From Salinivirgaceae bacterium (GTDB taxonomy: Bacteria; Bacteroidota; Bacteroidia; Bacteroidales; SZUA-534): DNA of 35,400 nt. Position 1 is the stretch's first letter. Each line of letters opens with the position of its first letter. The position numbers and the translations under genes were made by a program. Where the stretch lies: assembly GCA_017551905.1 (NCBI GenBank), contig JAFZKK010000060.1, forward strand, positions 1 through 35,400, read 5' to 3'. The notes below the pieces were generated by a model, which was not told where the DNA came from, searched no databases, and worked only from the letters and a program-made list of their open reading frames with translations. Shown one piece after another: positions 1 to 8,532 of the stretch.

Positions 1-112
1 CGTCTCGAATTGAATCTAGGTGCTTTGTTCTCTCTTACCTCTCTTTTGTGCTCATAATGTCATAGAACTTCGAGCCTACCGGCCCTATCAGATTTCCCCG
101 CGGAAACGGGTT
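1..112 (-). other. Leader of a probable rRNA operon (16S gene would lie off the left end)
   Basis: This stretch lies downstream of two tandem leftward promoters and has no coding frame I can support. Read on the minus strand it contains AAGTTCTATGAC (rc of 59-70), which resembles the boxA-like AGTTCTTTGAC found in leaders of Bacteroidota rRNA operons, as I recall them. A similar AAGTTCTTTAAAA follows the upstream promoter (rc of about 221-233). Doubled promoters each followed by a boxA-like word suggest an rRNA operon. The 16S gene itself is not in the window, so this is inference; a tRNA or ribosomal-protein operon is the alternative. Confidence 0.5.
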
Positions 113-144
113 GCAAATGTAACCACTTTTCTCTTCCCCGCAAG
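113..144 (-). promoter_or_regulatory. Promoter P2, leftward (proximal copy)
   Basis: On the minus strand, -33-like CTTG (141-144) is followed by 20 bases and TACATTTGC (-7 box at 113-120, a full match to TAnnTTTG). The predicted start is near 105. The flanks CCCCGCAAGG and CGGGTTGC recur at P1, so the two promoters look like copies. Confidence 0.6.
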
Positions 145-255
145 GACTTTCTCAACTATTTTTTCAAACACGGACTGTTAGCCTCTCCCCATCCTCCTTC
201 ACCGTCCCCCAGCCCGTCCGTTTTAAAGAACTTGCTCCCTCTCGGAAAGCGGGTG

Positions 256-286
256 CAAAAGTAGGGAAAGTTTCGTTTCCCGCAAG
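256..286 (-). promoter_or_regulatory. Promoter P1, leftward (distal copy)
   Basis: On the minus strand, CTTG (283-286), 19 bases, then TACTTTTGC (-7 box at 256-263, a full TAnnTTTG match). It is followed by the GC-rich CACCCGCTTTCC and an AAGTTCTTT word. An A/T-rich tract at about 297-340 lies just upstream and could act like an UP element. Confidence 0.6.
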
Positions 287-477
287 GGGATTGTGAGGTT
301 TTTTGAAAATAATTTTTACGTGTTTTTATTACGCTGTGCCAATGACTATTACACGAAAAACGAACCGCATTTTCATTAAAAACGCCTCCTAAAAAGGCGG
401 TAACATTGATATTCGGGCAGCATTTTTCTGCGAATTTGAGTAAAAACAACCCAAATTTAACAGATTTGCCATGACAC
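287..477. other. Non-coding A/T-rich stretch between the leftward promoters and the BspA-like gene
   Basis: I see no gene here. It holds an A/T-rich tract (about 297-340) next to promoter P1 and a small hairpin with 5-bp arms (383-387 with 395-399) of unknown meaning. A 107-codon open frame on the minus strand crosses it but also covers both promoters, and its translation has no recognisable features. Confidence 0.4.
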
Positions 478-510
478 AAAAAAACTGCCTCGGATAACCA
501 TGGCAGCTTT
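478..510 (-). terminator. Rho-independent terminator after the BspA-like gene
   Basis: On the minus strand, AAGCTGCC pairs with GGCAGTTT (8 bp with one G-U pair; plus-strand arms about 482-489 and 502-509), with a 12-base loop, followed by a run of T. It lies just after the stop codon at 532. Confidence 0.7.
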
Positions 511-531
511 AAACTTGTACCTATTTATAGG

Positions 532-3500
532 TTATGGCATAACAACTTTCTGCGTTTTATTGCCCGTTTTGACAATATAAACTCCTGAATTGTTGACGAT
601 TATCTCGGCTCGGACGCGATGAATCGCATCCCTACCAACCAATGCGCCCATAGCATTGTAAACAAAGATTTCATCTATTGCATTTTCTACTACAATGGTG
701 TTGCCATTGGCGTAGATGTTGATGACGCTGGCTACATTCTCCTCAACGGCTGTGCCTTGGTTCTCTCCAGGCACACCCAAAGCTGGAATTGTATCTTGTG
801 CCACAATTATAAATCCACAAACTGAGCAATGCGAACCTTCGGTTAAGCCGATTTCTGTTGCCGTTGCTGCAACGGCGCTATCAACGACTACAGTGTGACC
901 TAAAGTAGGAATAGTATCTTGTACAACCAGCACAATATTACAAACCGAGCAGTGTTTTCCTTCTGTTAAGCCTATTTCTGTGCATGTTGCGGCAACAGAG
1001 GTATCGACAACTTCAGTGTGCCCAAGAGCGGCAATCGTGTCTTGTGCAACCAAAACAGCATTGCAAACTGAGCAATGTTTGCCTTCGGTTAACCCAAAAT
1101 CTGTGCAAGTTGCCGCAACACCAGAATCTGTATTTATAGTGTGTCCTGTTGCTGGAATAGTAACATGGTTACGACTTAGTTCCATTTTGCAGACAGAGCA
1201 ACAAACAACAGAATCGCGAGAACCAGTTTTTGTGCATGTTGCGGCTACGATATTCTCAAAGACAACACTATCGATATGTGCATCAAATGTGGCTATGTAT
1301 GTTTTACTTTCTGTTACATTTTCGACACGTGTTCTTCCAGCATCGACATCATCTTCCCATTTGAGAAAGTGGTAACCTTCGTTTGCTGTCGCAGTTAGTG
1401 TCACTGTCCCCATCTCCTCTTCATTCAAATACCATAAAGAGCCTTTATTCCCCTTAAAGGCATAATTTGTTCCCTCTGCTATCACAATCCCATTATTGAC
1501 CGCCATAGTTCTAATTACTTTGCATCCCCAATTCACAAGTATAATTCCTATATTCCAACTAGAATTCCAATTTGCAGGCTTTAAGGCTTCTTCACATTCA
1601 CAATACAAAGTTGCATTACAATAATCAAAAGCTCCCCAACTAATATTCTTTACCGAATTAGGAATGGCAACTGATATTAAACCGCTACCTTCATAAAATG
1701 CACTACTACAAATAGTGGTTACTGAATCAGGGATAATATATAAGCCGTTTTTCCCACCCGGATAAGATATTAATGTTGTTTTATTCTTATTATATAATAC
1801 ACCATCTTCCGATGCGTACACAGTATTATCATTCGACACATTTATTTCCAACAACCTATAACAATTGGCAAAAGCATAATCACCAACACTGATTACCGAA
1901 CTGGGAATAGCAACGGATATCAAATTTCCACAATATCTAAATGCATATTCACCGATGGTTTTAATCGAATCGCCAATGAGTGCAGAATTCAAGTTACTAC
2001 AACCGTCAAAAGCTCCCCATCCGATGCTTGTTACAGTATTCGGAATGGTAACTGAATTTAAACTTTTGCAACTAAAAAAGGCATAGTCAGGAATACTTGT
2101 TACAGATTCAGGAACAATCAAATTAGTAACTTCTTTACCATACATATACAAATGAGCGGAATGACTCAAAGGATTAGCCTCCGGACCTTCATATTTTATT
2201 CCGCACATACTCTCAACACTTGCAAATTCCGCTATTTGCAAATTGTTGCAATTAGAAAACGCCCAAGCGCCAATGCTCTTTACTGAACTAGGAATAGAAA
2301 TTGATGTTAAACTGCTACATCCTGCAAACGCATGGCCGATAATGGTCACAGAATCAGGAATGTTGACTGATATCAACCCATAGCAATTAGCAAAAGCATA
2401 ATCACCAATACTAATCACCGAATCAGCAAGGGTAACAGATGTTAAATACTTACAATTTTGGAAGGCTCCATAAGGGATATGGCTACTTCCTGTTACCGTC
2501 ACCTCTTTCAACGCTGATGGAATAGTGTAATCGGCTCTAATCTGGCTTATCTCAATGTAGTCGGTGTCTGACTCCGTCATTCTGAAATGACCAAATATAT
2601 AGCCAAACGGCATTGGGTTTTCATCATTAGCTGAATATTCTTTATCTCCCACAAACGGCAGTGTTATGGACTCTAACGAAGGACAATGCTCGAATGCGCC
2701 ATAACCTATGTTTTTAACTGAATTAGGAATAGTAATCGACGTCAAACTACTGCATTCCGAAAAAGCTTCCTTCCCAATACTGGTCACAGAATCACCAATG
2801 GTTACAGATGTCAGACCACTGCAAGAAAAAGCACCTTCACAAACGTTTGTAACAGAATTAGGTATGATAATTGATGTCAAACTATGGCGACCGCTAAATG
2901 CATAGGGAGCAATAACCTTGCAATTACTATTTATTTCACAGGATGTGATATCGGCAGTTTTGGCTTTGATAAGTACATGATACGGATTCTCATTGTTGCC
3001 CAAATACATAGCATTATCATATTCTTTATATTGTAAATTATCACAGCCATAAAATGCACGATTGCCAACATCAGTCACAGAATTAGGAATGACAACTGAA
3101 GTAAGACTACCACAGAACATAAACGCATCGCGCCCGATGCTGGTTACTGAATTCGGAATAACTACCGAAACAAGATTGTCGCAATACGCAAATGCAGAGG
3201 TGCCTATACTAGTAACAGTATTAGGTATGACAACCGAAGTGAGACTGCTACAAAAATCAAATGCAGAATTGCCGATGCCCGTGACGACAAAAGTATTATT
3301 AAAAGCCGTTACAGTTTCTGGTATTTCCACTTCTCCAGAATCAGAACAGGAAATTGATTTAATCTCAACTTGGTTTTTGTTCAATAGGCGATAACGAATA
3401 CCATTTTTTGTAAACCTCAACCCCGTTTTGCTCAAATCGACATCACTTTGTATCTCTATTGATGTTAAAGGCAAATCATTAAAATTACTAAACGCATCTT

Positions 3501-4488
3501 GTCCAATGCTTGTCACGCCATTGCCAATAAATATTGATGTGAAGCCTGCACAACCTTGAAAAGCACTTACTCCAATGCTCTTAACCGAATTTGGTATTAC
3601 GATTGATGTCAAACCACTACATTCAGAAAATGCATAGTTGCCAATGTTTATGACTCCGTTGCCTATAGTTGCAGACATTAGGCTATTACAATAAGAAAAC
3701 GCTTCCTCTCCGATGCTGATAACCGAATTTGGTATTTCGATTGATGTCAAACCTCTACATTCAGAAAATGCATAGTCGCCGATGCTTGTAACTCCGCTCC
3801 CAATAGTAGCAGATATTAGACCGCTACATCCATTAAAAGCTGACCCTCCTATATTAATTACAGAATTCGGAATATTAATCGTTGTTAAACTACTGCAATC
3901 ACCGAAAGCATTGTACCCAATACTTTTTACAGAATTAGATATTTCAACCGAAGTAAGTGCGTCGCAACTTTTGAATGCACTTTCAAATATAATTTTACAA
4001 TTGCCGTTCACTTTACACGAAGTAATATTTGTTGATTTAGCTTTTATTAATACAACATACGGGTTTTCTGTGTTGCCCAGATACAAAGCATTATCAAATT
4101 CGTTGTATTGCAATTTATTACAGACCTGAAACAATGATGGATATTCTTCAATGTTTATTATTGAATTCGGAATAGTAACCGATTCCAAATTGCTACAACC
4201 GCTAAACGCGCCACCTCCTATGTTGACTATCGAATTAGGCAAGATAACTGATGTTAATCCGCTGCAATTATGAAACGCCCATCTTCCGATGCTGGTTACC
4301 GAAAAACTACCACCATTATAATCCACCTTTTCTGGAATAATTATATTGGTAAGTTCCGTAGTGTATAGTCCTACCACCTCTAACGTTCTGTCACTATTAA
4401 ATTCATATTTCAAGTCACCGATTTGAAAAGCCCATGCACTAACACCGCAGACCATCGCAATCATTGTAAGTAAAAATTTCTTTTTCAT
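532..4488 (-). CDS. BspA-like leucine-rich-repeat surface protein with T9SS type A tail
   Basis: A secreted 1318-aa protein, probably displayed on the cell surface. It begins with a signal peptide (MKKK, hydrophobic core, cleavage after AWA). About 28-29 repeats of roughly 23 residues follow, of the LRR_5 (Treponema pallidum/BspA) type, with the core IPNSVTSIGxxAFxxC. Next come one repeat resembling the divergent InlB B-repeat (TLTATANEGYHFLKWE) and four cysteine repeats containing HCSVC. The last 65 or so residues form a type A T9SS sorting domain ending GVYIVKTGNKTQKVVMP. Proteins of this family often bind host or microbial surfaces; the ligand here is unknown. The gene is visibly richer in A/T than its neighbours, so acquisition or a distinct evolutionary history is possible. 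It is transcribed alone, with its own promoter, long leader and terminator. I am sure of the family, not of the function. Confidence 0.92.
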   Translation of the reverse strand: MKKKFLLTMIAMVCGVSAWAFQIGDLKYEFNSDRTLEVVGLYTTELTNIIIPEKVDYNGGSFSVTSIGRWAFHNCSGLTSVILPNSIVNIGGGAFSGCSNLESVTIPNSIINIEEYPSLFQVCNKLQYNEFDNALYLGNTENPYVVLIKAKSTNITSCKVNGNCKIIFESAFKSCDALTSVEISNSVKSIGYNAFGDCSSLTTINIPNSVINIGGSAFNGCSGLISATIGSGVTSIGDYAFSECRGLTSIEIPNSVISIGEEAFSYCNSLMSATIGNGVINIGNYAFSECSGLTSIVIPNSVKSIGVSAFQGCAGFTSIFIGNGVTSIGQDAFSNFNDLPLTSIEIQSDVDLSKTGLRFTKNGIRYRLLNKNQVEIKSISCSDSGEVEIPETVTAFNNTFVVTGIGNSAFDFCSSLTSVVIPNTVTSIGTSAFAYCDNLVSVVIPNSVTSIGRDAFMFCGSLTSVVIPNSVTDVGNRAFYGCDNLQYKEYDNAMYLGNNENPYHVLIKAKTADITSCEINSNCKVIAPYAFSGRHSLTSIIIPNSVTNVCEGAFSCSGLTSVTIGDSVTSIGKEAFSECSSLTSITIPNSVKNIGYGAFEHCPSLESITLPFVGDKEYSANDENPMPFGYIFGHFRMTESDTDYIEISQIRADYTIPSALKEVTVTGSSHIPYGAFQNCKYLTSVTLADSVISIGDYAFANCYGLISVNIPDSVTIIGHAFAGCSSLTSISIPSSVKSIGAWAFSNCNNLQIAEFASVESMCGIKYEGPEANPLSHSAHLYMYGKEVTNLIVPESVTSIPDYAFFSCKSLNSVTIPNTVTSIGWGAFDGCSNLNSALIGDSIKTIGEYAFRYCGNLISVAIPSSVISVGDYAFANCYRLLEINVSNDNTVYASEDGVLYNKNKTTLISYPGGKNGLYIIPDSVTTICSSAFYEGSGLISVAIPNSVKNISWGAFDYCNATLYCECEEALKPANWNSSWNIGIILVNWGCKVIRTMAVNNGIVIAEGTNYAFKGNKGSLWYLNEEEMGTVTLTATANEGYHFLKWEDDVDAGRTRVENVTESKTYIATFDAHIDSVVFENIVAATCTKTGSRDSVVCCSVCKMELSRNHVTIPATGHTINTDSGVAATCTDFGLTEGKHCSVCNAVLVAQDTIAALGHTEVVDTSVAATCTEIGLTEGKHCSVCNIVLVVQDTIPTLGHTVVVDSAVAATATEIGLTEGSHCSVCGFIIVAQDTIPALGVPGENQGTAVEENVASVINIYANGNTIVVENAIDEIFVYNAMGALVGRDAIHRVRAEIIVNNSGVYIVKTGNKTQKVVMP
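775..1260 (-). repeat. Four tandem cysteine-rich repeats, period about 123 bp
   Basis: Within the BspA-like gene, four units of about 41 codons follow the pattern AATCTxxGLTEGKHCSVC, then hydrophobics, then DTIPALGHT. Each unit keeps the CxxC of HCSVC. The most C-terminal unit has lost the upstream Cys (ATAT instead of ATCT), and the first is divergent (SRDSVVCCSVC). Spaced Cys pairs suggest metal binding or disulfides, which is inference. Such repeats occur in large surface proteins of gut bacteria. Confidence 0.85.
1590..4350 (-). repeat. Array of LRR_5 leucine-rich repeats
   Basis: About 28-29 degenerate 69-bp units encode SLTSVxIPNSVTSIGxxAFxxC. The array is broken several times by non-repeat insertions. 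Two of these are related to each other (YLGNTENPYVVLIKAK and YLGNNENPYHVLIKAK), which shows that blocks of several repeats were duplicated together. Confidence 0.85.
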
Positions 4489-4548
4489 CGTTTTATCTTA
4501 TTAGTTGTTAATAAATTAATTGGCAGTCCTGATTTGCGAAAAGACAAT

Positions 4549-4700
4549 AAAAAAACGCGGACTAAAACTTGTCTACGTTCTTGAGGTATCGCCAAACACC
4601 CTGCCTACATAAAAAGTAAAAGTCCACGCAACGCGTGAACATCAACTCATATCTTGTAGGCATAAAATTTGGCGAATTTCAAGAACAAGAACAAGCTAAC
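4549..4700 (-). ncRNA. Structured inverted-repeat element in the leader of the BspA-like gene
   Basis: Two arms, 4568-4609 and 4655-4695, form three 8-bp helices and one 5-bp helix (TGCCTACA/TGTAGGCA, TCGCCAAA/TTTGGCGA, GTTCTTGA/TCAAGAAC, CTTGT/ACAAG). The apical region has a further hairpin, GTCCACGC-AAC-GCGTGAAC (4622-4640, 8 bp with one wobble). On the minus strand, CGUGGACU (from 4621-4628) can instead pair over 8 bp with AGUCCGCG (from 4556-4563), which is directly followed by seven U. This looks like a switch, a pseudoknot or an attenuator. A miniature mobile element is the main alternative. I do not recognise a named RNA family. Confidence 0.5.
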
Positions 4701-4766
4701 GCTTATTTATCTATATGTCTTACATACACTTACATAGGCATTCCGTTTTTACGTTTAACAATCAAT

Positions 4767-4797
4767 CAAAGATAGAAAATTTCTAACGCATACGAAA
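4767..4797 (-). promoter_or_regulatory. Promoter of the BspA-like gene
   Basis: On the minus strand, TTTC (-33-like, 4794-4797), 19 bases, then TATCTTTG (-7 box, 4767-4774, full match). No closer match was found, so the 5' UTR would be about 270 nt and would contain the inverted-repeat element. Confidence 0.55.
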
Positions 4798-4813
4798 ACA
4801 GAAAATACAAACT

Positions 4814-4847
4814 AAAAAAGCCGTCACCCAAGCGGGCAACGGCTTTT
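4814..4847 (-). terminator. Rho-independent terminator after the pyruvate:ferredoxin oxidoreductase gene
   Basis: AAAAGCCGT (4816-4824) pairs with ACGGCTTTT (4839-4847), with an inner CCC/GGG pairing. On the minus strand it is followed by TTTTTTAG. It lies 25 bases past the stop codon. Confidence 0.85.
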
Positions 4848-4872
4848 CGGTATCGAATTATCTAACAATCGA

Positions 4873-7800
4873 TTATTCTGCCGAATAATCCATTTTAGTC
4901 ATTCTAACGTAGCTTTGGTAGCGCAGTTTGGCCATTTCCTGGCAGGCGTTGAAGAGCTCGTCGGCCTCGGCGGGGAACATTTTCTTAACCGAGTTGAAAC
5001 GAACCTCGCCCATAAGGAACTCTTGGAACTTCGACCAATCAGGCTCTTTCGAGTCGAGCGAGAACGGATTCTTGCCCTCTTTAGCCAAATCGGGGTTGAA
5101 GCGCCACAGATGCCAGTAGCCGCACTCAACGGCTTTTGCCTCTTCGGCCTGGCTCTTGCCCATACCAGCCTTCAGGCCGTGGTTGATACACGGTGCGTAT
5201 GCAATCACGATTGATGGTCCGTGGTAAGCCTCGGCCTCTTTAAGAGCCTTCAGCGTTTGTGCCTGGTCAGCGCCCATTGCAATCTGTGCCACATATACAT
5301 AGCCGTAAGTGGTGGCAATCATACCAAGGTCTTTCTTGCGAACACGTTTGCCGCTTGCCGCAAATTTGGCAATGGCACCCAGCGGTGTAGCCTTCGACGA
5401 CTGACCGCCAGTGTTCGAATAAACCTCTGTATCAATTACAAAGATGTTGACGTCCTCGCCCGATGCGATAACGTGGTCCAAACCACCGTAACCGATATCG
5501 TACGAAGCACCGTCGCCGCCGATAATCCATTGGCTGCGTTTTACCAAGTGGTCTTTGTATGTCAGGATGTTCTTGCAAGTGTCGCAACCGCAAGCCTCGC
5601 AGGCGGCAACAATCTTCGGCGCCAGAGCCTTTGTGGCGGCAGCGTCCTCTTGTTTCTCAATCCACTCGCGGAACATAGCCTTCATTTCGTCGGTGCAGCA
5701 GGTGCACTCTTGAGCCTCTGTCATAAGACGGGTCAAGCGTTGTTTCATTTTCTTGTTGGCAATCTGCATACCAAGACCGAACTCGCAGAAGTCCTCGAAC
5801 AGTGAGTTTGCCCAAGCAGGACCCTGACCTTTGGCGTTCTTTGTGTAAGGAGTTGATGGAACAGAACCAGAGTAGATTGACGAGCAACCAGTTGCGTTGG
5901 CCACAATCTCGCGGTCACCGAACAGTTGCGAAATGAGTTTCACGTACGGAGTCTCGCCGCAACCTGCGCAAGCGCCCGAGAATTCGAACAGCGGAGTTGC
6001 GAACTGCGAGTTCTTCACATTGGCTGTGATATCGACAAGGTCTTGTTTCGACGAAACCTTCTCAACGCAGTAGTTCCAGTTTGCAGCCTCTTTTGCGGCT
6101 TCGGCCGAAGTGTCGTCGTAAGCCACCATTTTGAGTGCAGGACCACCCTTCTTCGGGTTGCCCGGGCAGACGTCGGCGCAGTTACCGCAAGCCAGACAGT
6201 CTTTAACACCAACCTGCATTGTGAAGTACATACCCTTGAACGAAGGTCCGAGTGCCGGGATAGTAGCACCACCGAAGCCTGCCTTCTCGTCCTCTGTCAT
6301 TACAAACGGACGGATACAAGCGTGCGGGCAGACGTATGCGCACTTATTACATTGGATACAATTCTCTGAATTCCAAACAGGTACGAAAGCACCTACGCCG
6401 CGTTTCTCGAATTTGGCTGTGCCAGCGGCCCAAGTACCGTCTTCGATACCTTTGAACGAAGAAACAGGAAGCAAATCGCCGTCTTGAGCGTTGATTGGGC
6501 GGACAACCTTGTTGATGAAGTCGTCGCCGTCGGTGTAAACCTTCGGTTGGTCTTGCAAATTAGCCCAAGCCTTGTCAACGGCAAGTTCTTTGTACTCGCC
6601 GCCGCGGTCAACGGCTGCATAGTTCTTATTTACAACGTCTTCGCCCTTCTTGCCGTACGATTTCACGATGAAGTGCTTCATTTCCTCAACGGCCTTGTCA
6701 ACGGCTATCACGCCAGTGATGCGGAAGAATGCCGACTGAAGAATGGTGTTGGTGCGGTTGCCCAGACCAATCTCTTGAGCGATTTTGGTTGCGTTGATGT
6801 AGTAAACCTTGATGTCGTTCTTTGCGAAGTAAGCCTTAACCTTGTTAGGGATGTTGGCAATCAGTTCGTCGCCTTCCCAGATGGTGTTCAGAAGGAAGGT
6901 ACCGCCCTTTTGCAGACCGCGCGTAACGTCATACATATTTAAATATGCCTGTTGGTGGCAAGCCACAAAGTTCGGGGTTGTCACCAGATAGGTCGAGCGG
7001 ATTGGCTCGTCGCCGAAGCGAAGGTGCGAGCAGGTGAAGCCGCCCGATTTCTTCGAGTCGTATGAGAAGTATGCCTGACAATATTTATTGGTGGTCTCAC
7101 CGATAATCTTGACAGAGTTCTTGTTTGCACCAACGGTACCGTCGGCGCCCAAGCCGTAGAATTTAGCCTGGAACTGACCAGCAGGCGCAACCGAAACCTC
7201 TTCGCCAACAGGCAGCGATGTGAATGTAACGTCGTCGGTGATGCCCAAAGTGAAGTGGTTCTTCGGGGTATTCATTGCCAAGTTGTCGTAAACGGCGATG
7301 ATTTGTGCAGGTGTGGTGTCGTTCGAACCCAGACCGTAGCGGCCGCCAACAACTTCGATTTTCGAAATCAGGCCAAGTTCGGTCAGAGCGTCAACAACGT
7401 CAAGGAACAACGGCTCGCTGTTTGCGCCTGGCTCTTTTGTACGGTCGAGAACGCAGATGCGCTTGCAAGATGCAGGAATGGCCTCTTTCAAATATTTGAG
7501 CGAGAACGGACGATAAAGGTGAACGGCAATCATACCAACCTTTTCGCCAGCTGCAACCTTCTTATCAACAACCTCTTTGATGCATTCGGTAACAGAGCCC
7601 ATAGCAACAATCACGTTGGTTGCGTCTTTTGCGCCGTAGTAGTCGAACGGACGGTGCTTGCGGCCAGTGATGGCGCTCACTTTGTCCATATAGTCGGCAA
7701 CAATGTCAGGAACAGCGTTGTAGTACGGGTTGCACGACTCACGGTGAGCGAAGAACACGTCGGGGTTCTCTGCCATACCGCGCATTTCAGGACGTTCGGG

Positions 7801-8433
7801 CGACAAAGCGCGCTCGCGGAAAGCCTTAACTGCGTCCCAATCAACAAGTTCCTTCAGGTCGTCTTGCTCAACAACCTCAATTTTCTGATACTCGTGCGAT
7901 GTGCGGAAACCGTCGAAGAAGTTCAGGAACGGCACGCGGCTCTTCAAAGTCGAAAGGTGAGCCACACCAGCCAAATCCATAACTTCCTGAACCGAACCCT
8001 CGGCCAGCATTGCAAAGCCTGTCTGACGGCAAGCCATAACGTCTTGATGGTCGCCGAAGATGCAGAGCGCGTGCGAAGCGAGCGTACGAGCCGAAACGTG
8101 GAACACTGTCGGGATAAGTTCGCCAGCGATTTTGTACATATTCGGAATCATAAGCAGAAGGCCCTGCGAAGCGGTGAAGGTGGTTGTGAGCGCACCTGCC
8201 TGCAACGAGCCGTGAACAGCACCTGCGGCGCCGCCTTCCGATTGCATTTCCTGAACTAAAACTGTCTCGCCGAAAATGTTTTTCCGGCCTTGAGACGCCC
8301 ATTCGTCAACGTTTTCTGCCATTGGCGAAGATGGTGTGATGGGGTAAATGGCCGCTACCTCCGAGAACATATAAGCTATGTGAGCCGCGGCTTGGTTTCC
8401 ATCACAGGTGATGAATTTTTTCTCTTTTGCCAT
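4873..8433 (-). CDS. nifJ: Pyruvate:ferredoxin (flavodoxin) oxidoreductase, one-chain form
   Basis: Oxidises pyruvate with CoA to acetyl-CoA and CO2 and passes electrons to ferredoxin or flavodoxin, a central step of anaerobic metabolism in the cytoplasm. The 1186-aa length fits the homodimeric family. The N-terminal domain has YPITPSSPM near residue 30. The gamma-type domain carries FYGLGADGTVGANKNSVKI. Two 4Fe-4S motifs follow, CIQCNKCAYVCPHAC near residue 690 and CLACGNCADVCPG near 743. The C-terminal thiamine diphosphate domain has CAGCGETPY and GDGASYDIGYGG near 970, with extra Cys residues that would hold the proximal cluster. It starts at an ATG (MAKEKKFITCDG). It is a single-gene unit with its own promoter and terminator. 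Confidence 0.97.
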   Translation of the reverse strand: MAKEKKFITCDGNQAAAHIAYMFSEVAAIYPITPSSPMAENVDEWASQGRKNIFGETVLVQEMQSEGGAAGAVHGSLQAGALTTTFTASQGLLLMIPNMYKIAGELIPTVFHVSARTLASHALCIFGDHQDVMACRQTGFAMLAEGSVQEVMDLAGVAHLSTLKSRVPFLNFFDGFRTSHEYQKIEVVEQDDLKELVDWDAVKAFRERALSPERPEMRGMAENPDVFFAHRESCNPYYNAVPDIVADYMDKVSAITGRKHRPFDYYGAKDATNVIVAMGSVTECIKEVVDKKVAAGEKVGMIAVHLYRPFSLKYLKEAIPASCKRICVLDRTKEPGANSEPLFLDVVDALTELGLISKIEVVGGRYGLGSNDTTPAQIIAVYDNLAMNTPKNHFTLGITDDVTFTSLPVGEEVSVAPAGQFQAKFYGLGADGTVGANKNSVKIIGETTNKYCQAYFSYDSKKSGGFTCSHLRFGDEPIRSTYLVTTPNFVACHQQAYLNMYDVTRGLQKGGTFLLNTIWEGDELIANIPNKVKAYFAKNDIKVYYINATKIAQEIGLGNRTNTILQSAFFRITGVIAVDKAVEEMKHFIVKSYGKKGEDVVNKNYAAVDRGGEYKELAVDKAWANLQDQPKVYTDGDDFINKVVRPINAQDGDLLPVSSFKGIEDGTWAAGTAKFEKRGVGAFVPVWNSENCIQCNKCAYVCPHACIRPFVMTEDEKAGFGGATIPALGPSFKGMYFTMQVGVKDCLACGNCADVCPGNPKKGGPALKMVAYDDTSAEAAKEAANWNYCVEKVSSKQDLVDITANVKNSQFATPLFEFSGACAGCGETPYVKLISQLFGDREIVANATGCSSIYSGSVPSTPYTKNAKGQGPAWANSLFEDFCEFGLGMQIANKKMKQRLTRLMTEAQECTCCTDEMKAMFREWIEKQEDAAATKALAPKIVAACEACGCDTCKNILTYKDHLVKRSQWIIGGDGASYDIGYGGLDHVIASGEDVNIFVIDTEVYSNTGGQSSKATPLGAIAKFAASGKRVRKKDLGMIATTYGYVYVAQIAMGADQAQTLKALKEAEAYHGPSIVIAYAPCINHGLKAGMGKSQAEEAKAVECGYWHLWRFNPDLAKEGKNPFSLDSKEPDWSKFQEFLMGEVRFNSVKKMFPAEADELFNACQEMAKLRYQSYVRMTKMDYSAE

Positions 8434-8508
8434 CTTGTTTTGTTATTAAAAATTATACGTATAAGTTTTATATATCAAGTTTTTAGCCTTAATAGACAAA
8501 CCCGAGCG

Positions 8509-8532
8509 GCCACCGTTATCGTCCACGGCGGC
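8509..8532 (-). promoter_or_regulatory. Stem-loop at the predicted 5' end of the oxidoreductase mRNA
   Basis: On the minus strand, GCCGCCGT pairs with ACGGTGGC (8 bp, one G-U) around an 8-base loop. It sits within a few bases of the transcription start predicted from the promoter at 8541-8572, so it could protect the 5' end of the mRNA. That role is inference. Confidence 0.4.

Noticed and set aside
156..479. 107-codon open frame on the minus strand
   Set aside because: It overlaps promoter P1 and part of P2's surroundings, has no ribosome-site or family features, and its translation looks random.
1590..4350. Regular repeats that might be taken for a CRISPR array
   Set aside because: The units are degenerate, stay in frame for 23-residue leucine-rich repeats and have no unique spacers.
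4549..4700. Integron attC site
   Set aside because: It has imperfect inverted arms, but I see no attC core sites (GTTRRRY) at the ends, no integrase and no cassette order.
4490..4872. A small protein gene in the gap before the BspA-like gene
   Set aside because: I found no frame with a plausible start and length; the gap is filled by promoter, structured element and terminator.
7255..8259. 334-codon frame on the plus strand inside the oxidoreductase gene
   Set aside because: It lies antisense to a fully conserved enzyme; high GC and biased codons explain the open frame. The same holds for the plus-strand frames at 5221-5805 and 6484-6942.
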